Assembly (NCBI GenBank): GCA_024227155.1
Contig: JAAELB010000770.1
Location: 1 to 59,321, forward strand
Reading direction: 5' to 3'
DNA length: 59,321 nt
Source: Desulfobulbaceae bacterium
Lineage (GTDB): Bacteria > Desulfobacterota > Desulfobulbia > Desulfobulbales > Desulfocapsaceae
The notes beneath the pieces are model-generated. The model was given only the letters and a program-made list of their open reading frames with translations, was not told the origin of the DNA and searched no databases. Positions 25,679-36,588 of this stretch are shown here, one piece after another (position 1 is the stretch's first letter; the number at the start of each line of letters is the position of its first letter). A program made the translations under genes and the position numbers.

Positions 25679-26377
25679 ATGATCCTGGTTGTTGCTGCAA
25701 CTGAAATAGAAATGGCACCCTTTATTGAAACGATGGGTCGCAAGCATACTTCAAGACCTATTGGGAATTCTTGGAAGAGCCTGATTGCCGGAGTGGGACC
25801 TGTCTCGACAATGCAAAATCTGACCAGACATCTTCTGCAAGAAGAGGGCAAACTGGATCTTATTGTTAATTTAGGCATTGCCGGTGCCTATATCCAGCCA
25901 ATACAACGAGATCAACCTCAGCTTCTTGATCTTTGTCTTGCACAAAGGGAGATTTTAGGAGATTTTGGCATCTGCCTGGAGAATGAAATCGACTATCTGG
26001 ATCCTGGTTTAACTGGCCCACTTGTCTTTGATCTGGGCCCTGGAATAAAGAGCAGGGCTATGAATATCTTAACTGACGCTTACTACCCTGTACACGAGGG
26101 AACTTTTATCACGGTAAACAGTGTTACGGGTACCAGAGCTCGGGGAGATTTTCTGCAGCAGAGGTGGGGGGCACTTTGTGAAAATATGGAAGGGGCATCA
26201 GTTGCAAAATTATGTGCTGAATTCTCTATACCCTGTGTGGAACTTCGATGTATTTCAAATTATGTTGAGGACCGTGATCCCTCCTCCTGGAAACTTTCTC
26301 AAGCGTGTGACAAGGTCGCGGAAGCTGGGGCATATCTGGTAAATGAATTGATAGAAAATTATGAAAAATTCGCATAA
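25679..26377 (+). CDS. mqnB: Futalosine hydrolase
   Basis: Nucleosidase of 232 residues in the futalosine route to menaquinone. It removes hypoxanthine from futalosine to give dehypoxanthine futalosine. The fold is that of the MTA/SAH nucleosidases: VVAATEIEMAPF at the N-terminus, LIAGVGPVSTM, LIVNLGIAGAY, the CENMEGASVAKLC motif with the catalytic Glu and the substrate-binding Met-Glu pair, and RCISNYVEDRD. Overlap of 17 bases with mqnD confirms the pathway call over a methylthioadenosine role. Menaquinone made here serves the NapH and NrfD-type quinol enzymes of the window. Confidence 0.9.
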   Translation: MILVVAATEIEMAPFIETMGRKHTSRPIGNSWKSLIAGVGPVSTMQNLTRHLLQEEGKLDLIVNLGIAGAYIQPIQRDQPQLLDLCLAQREILGDFGICLENEIDYLDPGLTGPLVFDLGPGIKSRAMNILTDAYYPVHEGTFITVNSVTGTRARGDFLQQRWGALCENMEGASVAKLCAEFSIPCVELRCISNYVEDRDPSSWKLSQACDKVAEAGAYLVNELIENYEKFA

Positions 26378-27203
26378 TCTTAGCCTGGGCTACTCGCCGT
26401 GTCCAAATGATACCTTTATTTTTTATGGTCTTGTCCATGATAAAATAAGTGCAACTAATATAAGTTTCACACCACCCTTCCTTGAGGATGTTGAACAGCT
26501 TAACCTGTGGGCTCTTGAGAAGAGACTCGATGTGACGAAACTCTCCTTTCATGCCCTGGGACACGTTCTTGATGAATATTGTATTCTTTCGGCAGGTAGT
26601 GCTCTGGGTAGAGGGTGTGGTCCGCTATTAATTGCTAAAAATCAGTGTGTTGTAGAGGAACTTTCCGGAAAACGCATTGCAATTCCAGGTAAACTTACTA
26701 CCGCAGCTCTACTCCTGCAGATGTTTTTGCCCGGAGGCTATGAACTTGTCGAAATCCGTTTTGATCAAATTATGCAAGCGGTACAGGATGGGAGCGTCGA
26801 CGGCGGGGTGATAATTCATGAATCAAGGTTTACATACCTTGAGCTTGGTCTTCAGTGTGTGCAGGACCTTGGTGTCTGGTGGGAAGAGTCCACCTCAATG
26901 CCTATTCCTCTTGGTTGTATTGCGGCAAGAAGGAGTCTCGGGAGTGAGGTTATAGCCGCTATTGAAGAGGCTATCCGTGGGAGTGTTGAGTATGCCTTCA
27001 ACAATCGACAAGCATGTTTACCTTATATTCAGAGTAACAGCCAGGAACTGGCTCCAGAGGTGGTGCAAAGTCACATTGAGCTGTATGTAAATGAGTTTTC
27101 AAGGAATCTTGGTCAGGAAGGAATGGCTGCCGTAGAGCATTTTCTTGAAAAGGGACGAAAGGCCGGGGCATTGCCGTATTGTCCCCTGGGGGTAACAATC
27201 TGA
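26361..27203 (+). CDS. mqnD: 1,4-dihydroxy-6-naphthoate synthase
   Basis: Enzyme of 280 residues that opens cyclic dehypoxanthine futalosine to 1,4-dihydroxy-6-naphthoate in menaquinone synthesis. The N-terminus LSLGYSPCPNDTFIFYGLVHDKI, the motif KRLDVTKLSFHALGHVLDEYCILSAGSALGRGCGPLL and IPGKLTTAALLL are characteristic. It has the periplasmic-binding-like fold but no signal peptide. It overlaps mqnB by 17 bases. Other mqn genes are not in the window. Confidence 0.95.
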   Translation: MKNSHNLSLGYSPCPNDTFIFYGLVHDKISATNISFTPPFLEDVEQLNLWALEKRLDVTKLSFHALGHVLDEYCILSAGSALGRGCGPLLIAKNQCVVEELSGKRIAIPGKLTTAALLLQMFLPGGYELVEIRFDQIMQAVQDGSVDGGVIIHESRFTYLELGLQCVQDLGVWWEESTSMPIPLGCIAARRSLGSEVIAAIEEAIRGSVEYAFNNRQACLPYIQSNSQELAPEVVQSHIELYVNEFSRNLGQEGMAAVEHFLEKGRKAGALPYCPLGVTI

Positions 27204-27257
27204 GATTGTAGTTATTTGATTTGACTCTGTTGGATTAATGTCATCAGCTGGTGAACT

Positions 27258-28202
27258 ATGTGCGATCAAAAATTTAAAGAAGATGAAGTGATAGACCTTC
27301 CGATTTTCCAACTTTCTGGAGGCAGTGAAGGGCAGCGCAAACATTTCCTGAAAAAACTGATGGGTGCTCTTGATCGTTGTCTGCTTTACGCAAAGATTGT
27401 TGCTGATGACGCCCCCAATAGGTTTTCCCTGATATCACTAGTAAAGCAATATGATCTTATAGTAGTTGATCATCCTGTTAATTTGCCCCTGCAAAAAATT
27501 GTATTTGGCAAAGGAGGGCATTCAGCAGCAGGCCCACTTCATTGGAGGGGTGGAGATGACCGTGCAATTGAGAACTTTCTTGAAAAACTGGTAGCACGAC
27601 TTGATGAAGCGGCGGCCCGTACCCCGCTTTGGGGTTGTATTTTGATCGGTGGAAAAAGTTCCAGGATGGGGAGGCCCAAGCATCTTCTGGGGCAGGATGG
27701 TAGCGGCGGAAAAAGCTGGTTGGAACATAGTGTCGAATTATTAAGTTCCATGGTGGATGGTCTTGTGCTTTCAGGAGCCGGGGAGGTGCCGGACAGCTGC
27801 GCGAATATCATCCGTATTCCTGATATTCCTGGGGTTGCGGGTCCGCTCACGGGAGTTCTTTCTGCGACCCGTTGGCATCCCATGGCCCAGTGGATTGTTA
27901 TGGCCTGCGATATGCCGTTTATCTCGGCCCCGGCTGTACGATGGTTGCTTGATGGAAAACGGGCCGGTTCATGGGGGAGGGTTCCCCGTTTGGCCGACGC
28001 CGAATTTTGTGAGCCGCTTTTTGCTCTGTATGATTTCAGAGCAGCCCAGCTTTTTGAGGAACAGCTTGTCCAGCACAAGTTGAGAATAGGAAATGCTGCC
28101 CGTCACTTAAAGATTGATAATCCTATCATTCCCGATTCGCTGGCTTATGCCTGGCAAAATATCAATACTCCACAACAGTTACAATTGATGGAAACCAGGT
28201 AG
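27258..28202 (+). CDS. mobA: MobA-type molybdenum cofactor guanylyltransferase with a MobB-like N-terminus
   Basis: Protein of 314 residues. The C-terminal part (about 125-310) is a nucleotidyltransferase with the motif CILIGGKSSRMGRPKHLL and the metal-binding MACDMPFISAPAVRWLL; it attaches GMP to molybdopterin. The N-terminal 115 residues begin IDLPIFQLSGGSEGQRKHFLKKLMG and contain a YDLIVVDHPVNLPL stretch, which resembles a MobB GTPase whose P-loop (GxGKT) has been lost (GSEGQRKH). The product, bis-MGD, is needed for NapA. The gene lies 54 bases after mqnD on the same strand, so co-transcription is possible. Confidence 0.85.
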   Translation: MCDQKFKEDEVIDLPIFQLSGGSEGQRKHFLKKLMGALDRCLLYAKIVADDAPNRFSLISLVKQYDLIVVDHPVNLPLQKIVFGKGGHSAAGPLHWRGGDDRAIENFLEKLVARLDEAAARTPLWGCILIGGKSSRMGRPKHLLGQDGSGGKSWLEHSVELLSSMVDGLVLSGAGEVPDSCANIIRIPDIPGVAGPLTGVLSATRWHPMAQWIVMACDMPFISAPAVRWLLDGKRAGSWGRVPRLADAEFCEPLFALYDFRAAQLFEEQLVQHKLRIGNAARHLKIDNPIIPDSLAYAWQNINTPQQLQLMETR

Positions 28203-28239
28203 TAAGGGAGAATGAGCAAAGGTTGAGGCGGTGGTTATG

Positions 28240-28725
28240 CTACATGAGTTTTTTCATAATAACACATTTTTTACACATAAGAATCTTCTCACTCCAGGTT
28301 TTATGGGGTGTGTTTTCACATAAAGTACCCGTGGTAAACCAGCAAAATTTTCCAGAATCAAATTCCCAGGCCGGGCAGTTCAGTTTCTTTTCATCGGGGC
28401 AATTGCGAATATCCCAGCAGTTTTTACACTCTTTTAAACGGTATATTTTTCTTGCTAGAAGAAAAATAAGCTGTCGCTCAACATGGCCGGGAATTGAGCG
28501 CCAGCCCTGTTCATAACTGCAGACAGCTTTCAGTGAGATACCAAGAAGACTGGCAAGCTCCTTTTGGGTTTTTTTCAACCGCTTTCTGGTTTTGGCGAAT
28601 TCTTTGTTGTCCATGGAATCAGAAGGTGGCTTCAGTGCCTTGTGAGCTTTCTTCCCATTTGCAATTTCTGGGAACATGAGTAACAGGGTGAAAAATATTG
28701 CCCCTTGTGGGGTGTTAGAAGTCAT
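28240..28725 (-). CDS. HTH protein with a C-terminal two-CW cysteine domain
   Basis: Protein of about 161 residues. A helix-turn-helix region (ARKRLKKTQ-like segment: RKRLKKTQKELASLLGISLKAVCSYEQGW) is followed by a cysteine-rich part with the two-CW pattern (CKNCWDIRNCP, CPAWEF, GKFCWFTTGTLCENTP, CKKC). The start is uncertain: Met codons lie at 28764, 28725 and 28614, none with a good ribosome site. 28725 is chosen, because the stretch GAIFFTLLLMFPEIANGKK after it looks like ordered protein. The cysteines probably bind a metal or haem, or act as a redox switch; no target is known. It is convergent with mobA. Confidence 0.75.
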   Translation of the reverse strand: MTSNTPQGAIFFTLLLMFPEIANGKKAHKALKPPSDSMDNKEFAKTRKRLKKTQKELASLLGISLKAVCSYEQGWRSIPGHVERQLIFLLARKIYRLKECKNCWDIRNCPDEKKLNCPAWEFDSGKFCWFTTGTLCENTPHKTWSEKILMCKKCVIMKKLM

Positions 28726-28921
28726 CAGTTCATTTGCTCTAAATAATGCCACATTGTAACACATGTTGGTCTGTTAACGCAATTGTTGATATGACTCCAA
28801 AAAAAAGGACAGGATCGGACTGTTTGTCCAGTAGAAAGAAATGGCTGGATAGTAGCATTTTCTTTTTCATAAATCGGATATACAATAGAATGTGAAGTAA
28901 GGTTGTAGCAAAGAGAAGTAA

Positions 28922-29079
28922 GGAACGTACGCTAAATAACACGAACATCTTACTTGCCCTTTATTCCACCTCCTACACTTAAAAAAATCTTTGTATATCA
29001 GTAATATGAAAAGTTTTTTTAAGTACAGGATGCGAAAAAATTTCGGCGTAATATGTCCATGTTATTTAGCTCCCGTTCC
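28922..29079. mobile_element. 158-bp MITE-like element with imperfect terminal inverted repeats
   Basis: The left end (GGAACGTACGCTAAATAACA, from 28922) and the right end (ending TGTTATTTAGCTCCCGTTCC at 29079) match in inverted orientation at most positions of 27. TAA flanks both sides (28919-28921 and 29080-29082), a possible 3-bp target duplication as made by IS5-type elements. Inside, ACTTAAAAAAA (28977-28987) pairs with TTTTTTTAAGT (29024-29034). It lies directly upstream of the gene at 29110. Confidence 0.6.
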
Positions 29080-29109
29080 TAATTGACGTTCTCTCTAAAG
29101 GAACCTATC

Positions 29110-32100
29110 ATGTTCATTGACTCCAAAGAGGTTATTCCCAATTTTGACCCACACTTTAAGATTTTCCATGATCTTATGCCTTTTAAGGTTCAGGAAATTC
29201 TTCTTGTCTCAAGCCTCTATGATGCCTTTATCATGGAAGAAGATGGTAGTCTGGCCACTAGGCTTATCAATGAATACCATGGGCTCAACCTCTCCAAGCC
29301 TCCAAAAATAACTCGAACCTCCTCCGCTGTTGAAGCATTGGAACTCATAGAGGAAAAGAAATTTGATATGGTTATTACCATGCCATTTCTTGGGGGAATG
29401 GATGCCTTTGAGCTGGGGGCAGCCATTAAAAAAATACATCCTGAGTTGCCCGTTATTTTAGTCGCACATAATCTCAGGTCTACCTTTCCCGATAAGGTGG
29501 ACAGCCATGGTGTGGATAAAATATTTCTCTGGTGCTGCGAAGCTGACCTGCTCCTGGCAATTATAAAAAATGTAGAAGATCATAGAAATGTCGACGTGGA
29601 CACTGAGCGTGCAATGGTTCGGGTCATTATTTATGTGGAAGATTCACCCCTGTACAGGTCCCTTTTTCTACCACTTATTTATAATGAGGTTGTCAGGCAA
29701 ACCCAATCCGTTCTGGATGAAAGTCTCAATGAGCGCCATCGTCTTCTCAGGATGCGTGCTAGGCCCAGGATTCTCATTGCCACGACCTATGAAGAGGCGA
29801 TGGATCTTTATAAAGCCTATAAACCTTATGTCTTTGCAGTTATTTCAGATGCCAGGTTTAGAAGGGAGGGGCAAGTAGATGGAGGGGCAGGGGGAAAGTT
29901 TTTACAGCACGTGCGTAGTGAAATCCATGATTTACCTCTTTTGATGGTGTCAACGGAGGAAAAAAACCATGAGCTGGCAAATCGAATTCCCGCAGTTTTC
30001 ATAGATAAAAATTCGCCTCTCATTAAGGATGAATTACATAGTTTTTTTCTCAATCATCTCGGGTTTGGCGATTTTGTTTTTCGCCTGCCGGATGAAACCC
30101 CGGTAGGATACGCATCGAATCTATTTGAGTTTGAAAAACAGCTGCAGATCATTCCAGAAGAATCCCTCAGGTATCATACAGTTCGCAATCATTTTTCAAA
30201 CTGGGTTATGGCAAGAGCAGAGGTTATTCTTGCGAGGCGGTTACATAAAAACTATATCATCGACCTTGATGATCTGAAAAATATCAGGGAAGATCTGGTA
30301 TATAAAGTCCATTCCCTGAGAAAACTCAGACAACAGGGGGTTGTAGTAAAATTCAGTGGTGCTGATTATGACCCGGATATCATGGATTTTGTTAAAATCG
30401 GCAATGGTTCCATGGGTGGCAAAGCTAAAGGAATTGCATTCATGTGGGCCTGTCTCCAGGCTGCATACCGTGAGAATTCTGTACTCAGTTTGCATACGGT
30501 TACTATTCCAAAAACCTGTGTGATAACAGCTGATGGTTTCGATGCCTTTGTTGCAGAAAATAGCCTCGGCTATTGCAAACATTTTCCAGATGAACAGGTG
30601 GCCGACCTCTTTCTCGATGCACCTCTTCCTGCCTGGTTGAGAAAAGAACTCCGGGTTTTTTTGAAGCGAACGGAAAAACCGCTGTCGGTACGCTCATCAA
30701 GTCTTCTTGAAGATGGTCAGTTTAAACCCTACGCTGGCCTCTATTCAACATACTTTCTTGCCAATAATGATCCAGACTTTGATGAGAGACTTGCTCAACT
30801 GGAAAGTGCCATAAAACTGGTGTACGCATCAACCTGGTTTGAGGGGCCTATTGCTTTTTCCAAGGTTGCGGGGCATGGGAGGGAGGATTCCATGGCTGTT
30901 ATTATTCAGCAGCTTGCAGGCGACCAGCATGGAGATTTCTGGTACCCTGGGGTGTCGGGTGTTGCACAGTCACACAATTATTATCCGGTGATGGATATGA
31001 AGGCGGAGGAAGGTATTGCCCATATTGCTCTCGGGGTAGGAAAAACCGTTGTTGAAGGCGGTAAATCTCTCTGGTTTTCACCGGCAAGACCCAAGAAACT
31101 GGTCCAGTTTTCGTCCGTCGACAATATGTTAAAATATAGCCAGAGACAATTTTACGTGCTTGACGTCGGCCCGGAGAATTGTCTGGAACGCGACTCATCC
31201 AATCTTATACTTCGTAATGTACAGGATGCCGAAAAAGAGCAACCGGTTGCTCTTCTTTCATCAACATATATCCCTGCGGAACATAGGGTGAGAGACGTGT
31301 TGCTGCCGGGGCCCAAAATTATGACCTTTGCGCAGTTATTAAAATATTCGAGTTACCCCTTATCTGAGATTCTAGCTGAACTCCTTAAAATTGGCAAGAT
31401 GGGGATGGGAGGGGAAGTGGAGATGGAATTTGCCCTGCAACTTGACCAGGAACTTGACAGGTCAGTCTTCTACTTTTTACAGATCAGGCCCATGGTTACT
31501 GGAGGAGAGCTGGTTGATGTGCAGATTTGTGATCATGAGATCAGGAGTGGTTTTTGCTATGTGGGCCAATCTCTGGGGCACGGCAGCTTTGATCATGTCT
31601 CTGATATAGTTTATGTGCAACCAAGTAGTTTTGATGCCTCTAAAACCGCAGAAATGGCCTGGGAAATCGGTGAGATCAACCGGAGGCTTGTGGCGGCTGA
31701 GGTACCTTTTTTGCTCATTGGTCCGGGTAGATGGGGGTCGGCGGATCATTGGCTGGGAATACCTGTTCAGTGGAGTGATATTTCAGGGGTAGCTGGGATA
31801 GTTGAGGTGCGAAATGATTCTATCAAGGCGGATGCCTCTCAAGGGACTCATTTTTTTCAGAATATAACCTCTCTTGGAATCCCATATTTAACCTTGAATG
31901 AGGATAGCGGTAATGGAGGAGTGCAGGCATCCGAAAGGTCTAAGGATTTTCTCGATTGGCAGTGGCTGGAGGCCCAGCATCTTGAATATAAGGGTAAATA
32001 TATCCACCATGTGCGAACAGCAGACCCTTTTGTTTTAAAATGTGATGGAACCCGTTCTGAGAGTGTGTTGTATGATTCAGCAGTGGCGTGCAAAAAATCG

Positions 32101-32144
32101 TGTAAAATCGAGGGTACAAAGGTTTGGACTCCAAACTCTATTTT

Positions 32145-32154
<10 letters not shown>
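29110..32154 (+). CDS. Response-regulator/PEP-synthase-like fusion protein
   Basis: Cytoplasmic protein of 1014 residues. Residues about 25-140 form a receiver-like domain whose phospho-acceptor region reads MVITMPFLGG, so the Asp is lost. Residues about 180-310 form a second receiver (VIIYVEDSP and FAVISDARF), which keeps an acceptor Asp. From about 400 onward is an ATP-grasp domain of the pyruvate phosphate dikinase/PEP synthase N-terminal type (IGNGSMGGKAKGIAFMW, KPLSVRSSSLLEDGQFKPYAGLYSTYF, VPFLLIGPGRWGSADHWLGIPV). The phosphohistidine swivel and PEP-binding barrel domains are absent. ATG 29110, with AAAGGAA upstream, is preferred to TTG 29083. The last codons and the stop lie inside a family B repeat. 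Phosphorylation-controlled ATP-dependent ligase or kinase activity is plausible, but no substrate is known. Confidence 0.82.
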
Positions 32155-33603
<1,449 letters not shown>

Positions 33604-33606
<3 letters not shown>

Positions 33607-33725
33607 TGCCTTACTCCTGAAAACCTGTCATAAAAAACAAGAAATCAGGAGAGTGGGTTGAAGTTAAGAACTTAAAGAAACTACCAAGGAACTTATCCCG
33701 ACTTATTTTCCGTTTATCGGGGGTA
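33604..33725 (+). repeat. Structured dispersed repeat, family A copy 3
   Basis: Starts at the gdhA stop codon (TAATGCCTTACTCCTG) and carries the CTGTCATAAAAAACAAGAAA box and a CTCCTGA/TCAGGAG stem. Its right part (AAGGAACTTATCCCGAC) is followed by a hairpin CCCGA...TCGGG (about 33696-33722). This copy is the most diverged of the set. The remaining gap to 33811 shows nothing further. Confidence 0.8.
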
Positions 33726-33810
33726 GCGCAAGGTGCTATAAAATGGAAAAATATTTGTCTTAGTGTTTCAGTTGCTCCTATTTACATGGCGCTTATAAAT
33801 TAAAGAGAAA

Positions 33811-34560
33811 ATGAGAGATATCCCCTATTCATATGATGAGAGATGCCGCCTGGAATTCCAGGCACTCATCTCCAGAGTGGACCATCTTTTTGTGGACATT
33901 GATATCGATTGTCCCTATGGCCTGCCCTATGTTTCTACTTTTCACCAGGCTACTTTTGCGCCGCTGAGTGATCGGGCAATGGAGCTTTTTCTCGGTGCCG
34001 GATATAGGCGAAATGGTAACTGTCTTTATAATATGAGATGTAAAAATTGCATTGCCTGTACCCCTATTCGCCTCAGTCCTTCAGCTTTTAAGCCAAATCG
34101 TAACCAAAAGAGAACGGTGAAGAAGAATGGAGATGTGCAAAATGATTTACTGCCACTAAAACCTGATATTGAAAATCTTGAACTGTGTGAAAAATTTCTT
34201 AGTAGCAGGTATCCAAAAGAAAATAACTCCTCCCATGGTTATTTTCGGGACTTCTTCCTCAACAACATCGTCAGCAGTGCCCAGATTCAGTACAGGGTTG
34301 AAGAAACCCTTGTTGGGACCTCGGTAATAGACATCGGTTATAACTGGTTGAATGCTGTCTACTTCTATTTTGATCCGGTAGAGTCAAAACGTAGCCTGGG
34401 TACCTATAATATCATGCATCTGGTGGATATTTGTCTTGAGTGGGAACTGGATTATCTCTACCTTGGTTACCTCATTGATACTGTCCCTGCAATGAGCTAT
34501 AAGCGCAACTTTAAGCCGCATTTTGTTCTGCGTGATCAAAAATGGCAATGTGTGACTTAG
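33811..34560 (+). CDS. bpt: Aminoacyl-tRNA-protein transferase (Bpt/Ate type)
   Basis: Cytoplasmic enzyme of 249 residues that adds Leu (Bpt) or Arg (Ate) to the N-terminus of proteins and marks them for ClpAP degradation. The motif CLYNMRCKNCIACTPIRLSPSAFKPNRNQKR near residues 72-103 is the cysteine-rich tRNA-binding start of the family, and the C-terminal part keeps GTSVIDIGYNWLNAVYFYFDP and SLGTYNIMHLVDIC, including the GNAT-like core. Length is typical for bacterial members. Which amino acid is used cannot be told from the sequence alone. It is followed after 50 bases by amrS. Confidence 0.85.
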   Translation: MRDIPYSYDERCRLEFQALISRVDHLFVDIDIDCPYGLPYVSTFHQATFAPLSDRAMELFLGAGYRRNGNCLYNMRCKNCIACTPIRLSPSAFKPNRNQKRTVKKNGDVQNDLLPLKPDIENLELCEKFLSSRYPKENNSSHGYFRDFFLNNIVSSAQIQYRVEETLVGTSVIDIGYNWLNAVYFYFDPVESKRSLGTYNIMHLVDICLEWELDYLYLGYLIDTVPAMSYKRNFKPHFVLRDQKWQCVT

Positions 34561-34610
34561 GAGACGAAGCCCCGCTTACTCACCTATAAAACTATTGTTG
34601 ATAAAAAATT

Positions 34611-35621
34611 ATGTCATCGGAAAAAACTGATCAGGGTTCACCTCAGTTAATCACCTGTTCCATCTGCAATCATAATTGCAGGTTGATTGAGAATCAGACA
34701 GGAATCTGCGGGGTGCGAAGAAGAAAGGGCACTAAGGTTGAAAGCTTGATCTATGGGCGGGTTGTAGCCGAAAACGTTGACCCAATTGAAAAAAAGCCTG
34801 TTTTTCATGTTCTTCCGGGGAGCCTGAGCTACTCCATTGCCACCCCTGGGTGTAACTTTAGATGTCTGCACTGTCAGAATAGCTCAATCTCCCAGGTGGA
34901 TGGTGCTGGAGATCTGTCAAAGGCTGGAGTGTACCGGGCCCCGGAAACTATAGTCAGCAGGGCAGAGTCCCTTGGCTGCAGGTCAATTAGTTATACCTAT
35001 GTTGAACCGACAGTTTTTTTTGAGTTTGCACTGGACTGTTGTAGAATAGCTGACCAGAGGGGGATTAAAAATATTTTTGTCTCCAACGGTTATATGTCCA
35101 CGTCTACTCTAATCCAGTTAGCACCTGTTGTACATGCTATCAATATTGACCTGAAGTCGTTTCGTGATTCGTTTTATAAGAAGGTGTGTGGGGCGAGATT
35201 GGAACCGGTCCTCAATAATATCAAACATTTTGTGTCCCTTGGGGTTTGGGTCGAAGTGACCACTCTTATTATCCCGGGGCTCAACGATACAGAGAAAGAG
35301 CTCCACGATATTGCAGAGTTTCTCTGTGGTGTTGATGAAAATATCCCATGGCATGTTTCAGGCTTTTATCCCAGTTATAAAATGACATCGACAAAGCCCA
35401 CCCCGCCGGCAACGCTTGCGCGAGCCTTTGAAATTGGAAAAAGTAGTGGACTTCAACACGTGTATACCGGGAACCGTCCAGGTTCAGGTGGAGAAAACAG
35501 CTACTGTGCCTCCTGCGGTATGGAGCTAATCGTCCGCCATGGATTTCGGGTGAGGGCAAATAAACTTGTGGCCGGATGTTGCCCCAACTGCCAAAGTAAT
35601 CTCCCAGGGGTCTGGTCTTAA
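34611..35621 (+). CDS. amrS: AmmeMemoRadiSam system radical SAM enzyme
   Basis: Radical SAM protein of 336 residues related to pyruvate formate-lyase activases. The iron-sulfur motif is CNFRCLHC (Cx3CxxC) in YSIATPGCNFRCLHCQNSSISQ. The N-terminus carries CSICNHNCRLIENQTGICGVRR, the extra cysteine segment of AmrS. The C-terminal end has a zinc ribbon-like CASCG and CCPNC. AmrS normally works with AmrB and AmrA, which are not nearby. The reaction of the system is not established. A hairpin lies just after the stop. Confidence 0.9.
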   Translation: MSSEKTDQGSPQLITCSICNHNCRLIENQTGICGVRRRKGTKVESLIYGRVVAENVDPIEKKPVFHVLPGSLSYSIATPGCNFRCLHCQNSSISQVDGAGDLSKAGVYRAPETIVSRAESLGCRSISYTYVEPTVFFEFALDCCRIADQRGIKNIFVSNGYMSTSTLIQLAPVVHAINIDLKSFRDSFYKKVCGARLEPVLNNIKHFVSLGVWVEVTTLIIPGLNDTEKELHDIAEFLCGVDENIPWHVSGFYPSYKMTSTKPTPPATLARAFEIGKSSGLQHVYTGNRPGSGGENSYCASCGMELIVRHGFRVRANKLVAGCCPNCQSNLPGVWS

Positions 35622-35643
35622 GATCATCTTGAAGAATAATTAT

Positions 35644-35662
35644 CCCCCGGCATAGCCGGGGG
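35644..35662. terminator. Hairpin between convergent genes
   Basis: CCCCCGGC (35644-35651) and GCCGGGGG (35655-35662) enclose ATA. It lies between amrS and the convergent membrane-protein gene. T-runs are weak on both strands, so a bidirectional terminator is likely but not proven. Confidence 0.6.
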
Positions 35663-35691
35663 GGTCAAAATAAATTCAGGCTACTCTGAAG

Positions 35692-36540
35692 CTATTTCTT
35701 TAAAAATAGAGATCTGCTGACCAGGGTGAGCAGTATTGCAAAAAGAGCGGCGGCGATCCCTAAAAGAACGTTAAAAAATGGCGGTGCCGCCAGTGCTATT
35801 CGAATGACCAGGGTTGATAGAGCAAATCCAGAGTTTCGAAAAACGGCGTAAAATGATGGCTGGAAACATTGGGATATCAGTACCACCAGAATGTCGGTAA
35901 GAATCAGAATGGTGTAAAAACTGTAGAGGAAGTCCGAGTGGTCCAGCCCAATAAAAGTTGAAATGCAACTGTTTACACCGAGAAATGCAAAAATAATCAA
36001 TAATATCAGCGCAATGCCTTTTTTGGCAGCCACGAAGCTGAACAGGTCTGCTGGTTGCATTTTATCATCGCTGGCATGGGCCTGAACCTTATAATAATAG
36101 CCTAAAAGCGCAAAAATAAGCAAAGCTCCGAAGCCATCTGAGAGGATATTGAGGATGGCCTGCTCATTGCCTGCAAAAGTTATCGGTTCTGGAAAATATG
36201 ACAGCTCTTTAAAGGCGTTTCGCATCAGGATAAGGGCAAGTATCTCAAACTGTTTGCCCACAGAGCGGCTAAAGGAACATGGAATAGTGAAGATGAGACT
36301 GATGACTTCCAGGATAAGGACCACAGTAAAGGCCGCCTGCACTGCAAAAAAATGGTTTTTGGGAATGATTTGCCCCAAAGTACCGGGAAGAAAAGCCTGC
36401 CGGTTCAGTTCAATTGTGATAAGACTGATCAGGAAAAACAGCACCAGGCCGAAGGAGATCTTCCTATGCATCTTTTCATGTTCCCAAAGATGATGGAGCG
36501 GATCAAAAATATAGGTTATTTTTTCGTAAATTAAGTTCAT
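35692..36540 (-). CDS. Membrane protein of unknown function
   Basis: Integral membrane protein of 282 residues with about seven hydrophobic segments (for example ISFGLVLFFLISLITIEL, FFAVQAAFTVVLILEVISLIF, IALILLIIFAFLGVNSCIS and FFNVLLGIAAALFAILLTLV). The cytoplasmic N-terminus includes PLHHLWEHEKMHRK. No catalytic motif or known family is recognised. It is followed by a hairpin shared with the convergent amrS gene and lies about 50 bases downstream of rarA on the same strand, so it may be co-transcribed with it. Confidence 0.75.
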   Translation of the reverse strand: MNLIYEKITYIFDPLHHLWEHEKMHRKISFGLVLFFLISLITIELNRQAFLPGTLGQIIPKNHFFAVQAAFTVVLILEVISLIFTIPCSFSRSVGKQFEILALILMRNAFKELSYFPEPITFAGNEQAILNILSDGFGALLIFALLGYYYKVQAHASDDKMQPADLFSFVAAKKGIALILLIIFAFLGVNSCISTFIGLDHSDFLYSFYTILILTDILVVLISQCFQPSFYAVFRNSGFALSTLVIRIALAAPPFFNVLLGIAAALFAILLTLVSRSLFLKK

Positions 36541-36588
36541 TTGGCCTTTATTTTTAGTTTGTTTGCAGGAAAAATGTCCTTTTCGAGA

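Noticed and set aside
28701-28718. An 18-base match (CCCCTTGTGGGGTGTTAG) to the end of repeat A5 as a further repeat copy
   Set aside because: It lies within the 5' coding part of the HTH gene, no other part of the repeat is present, and the palindromic core makes chance likeness easier.
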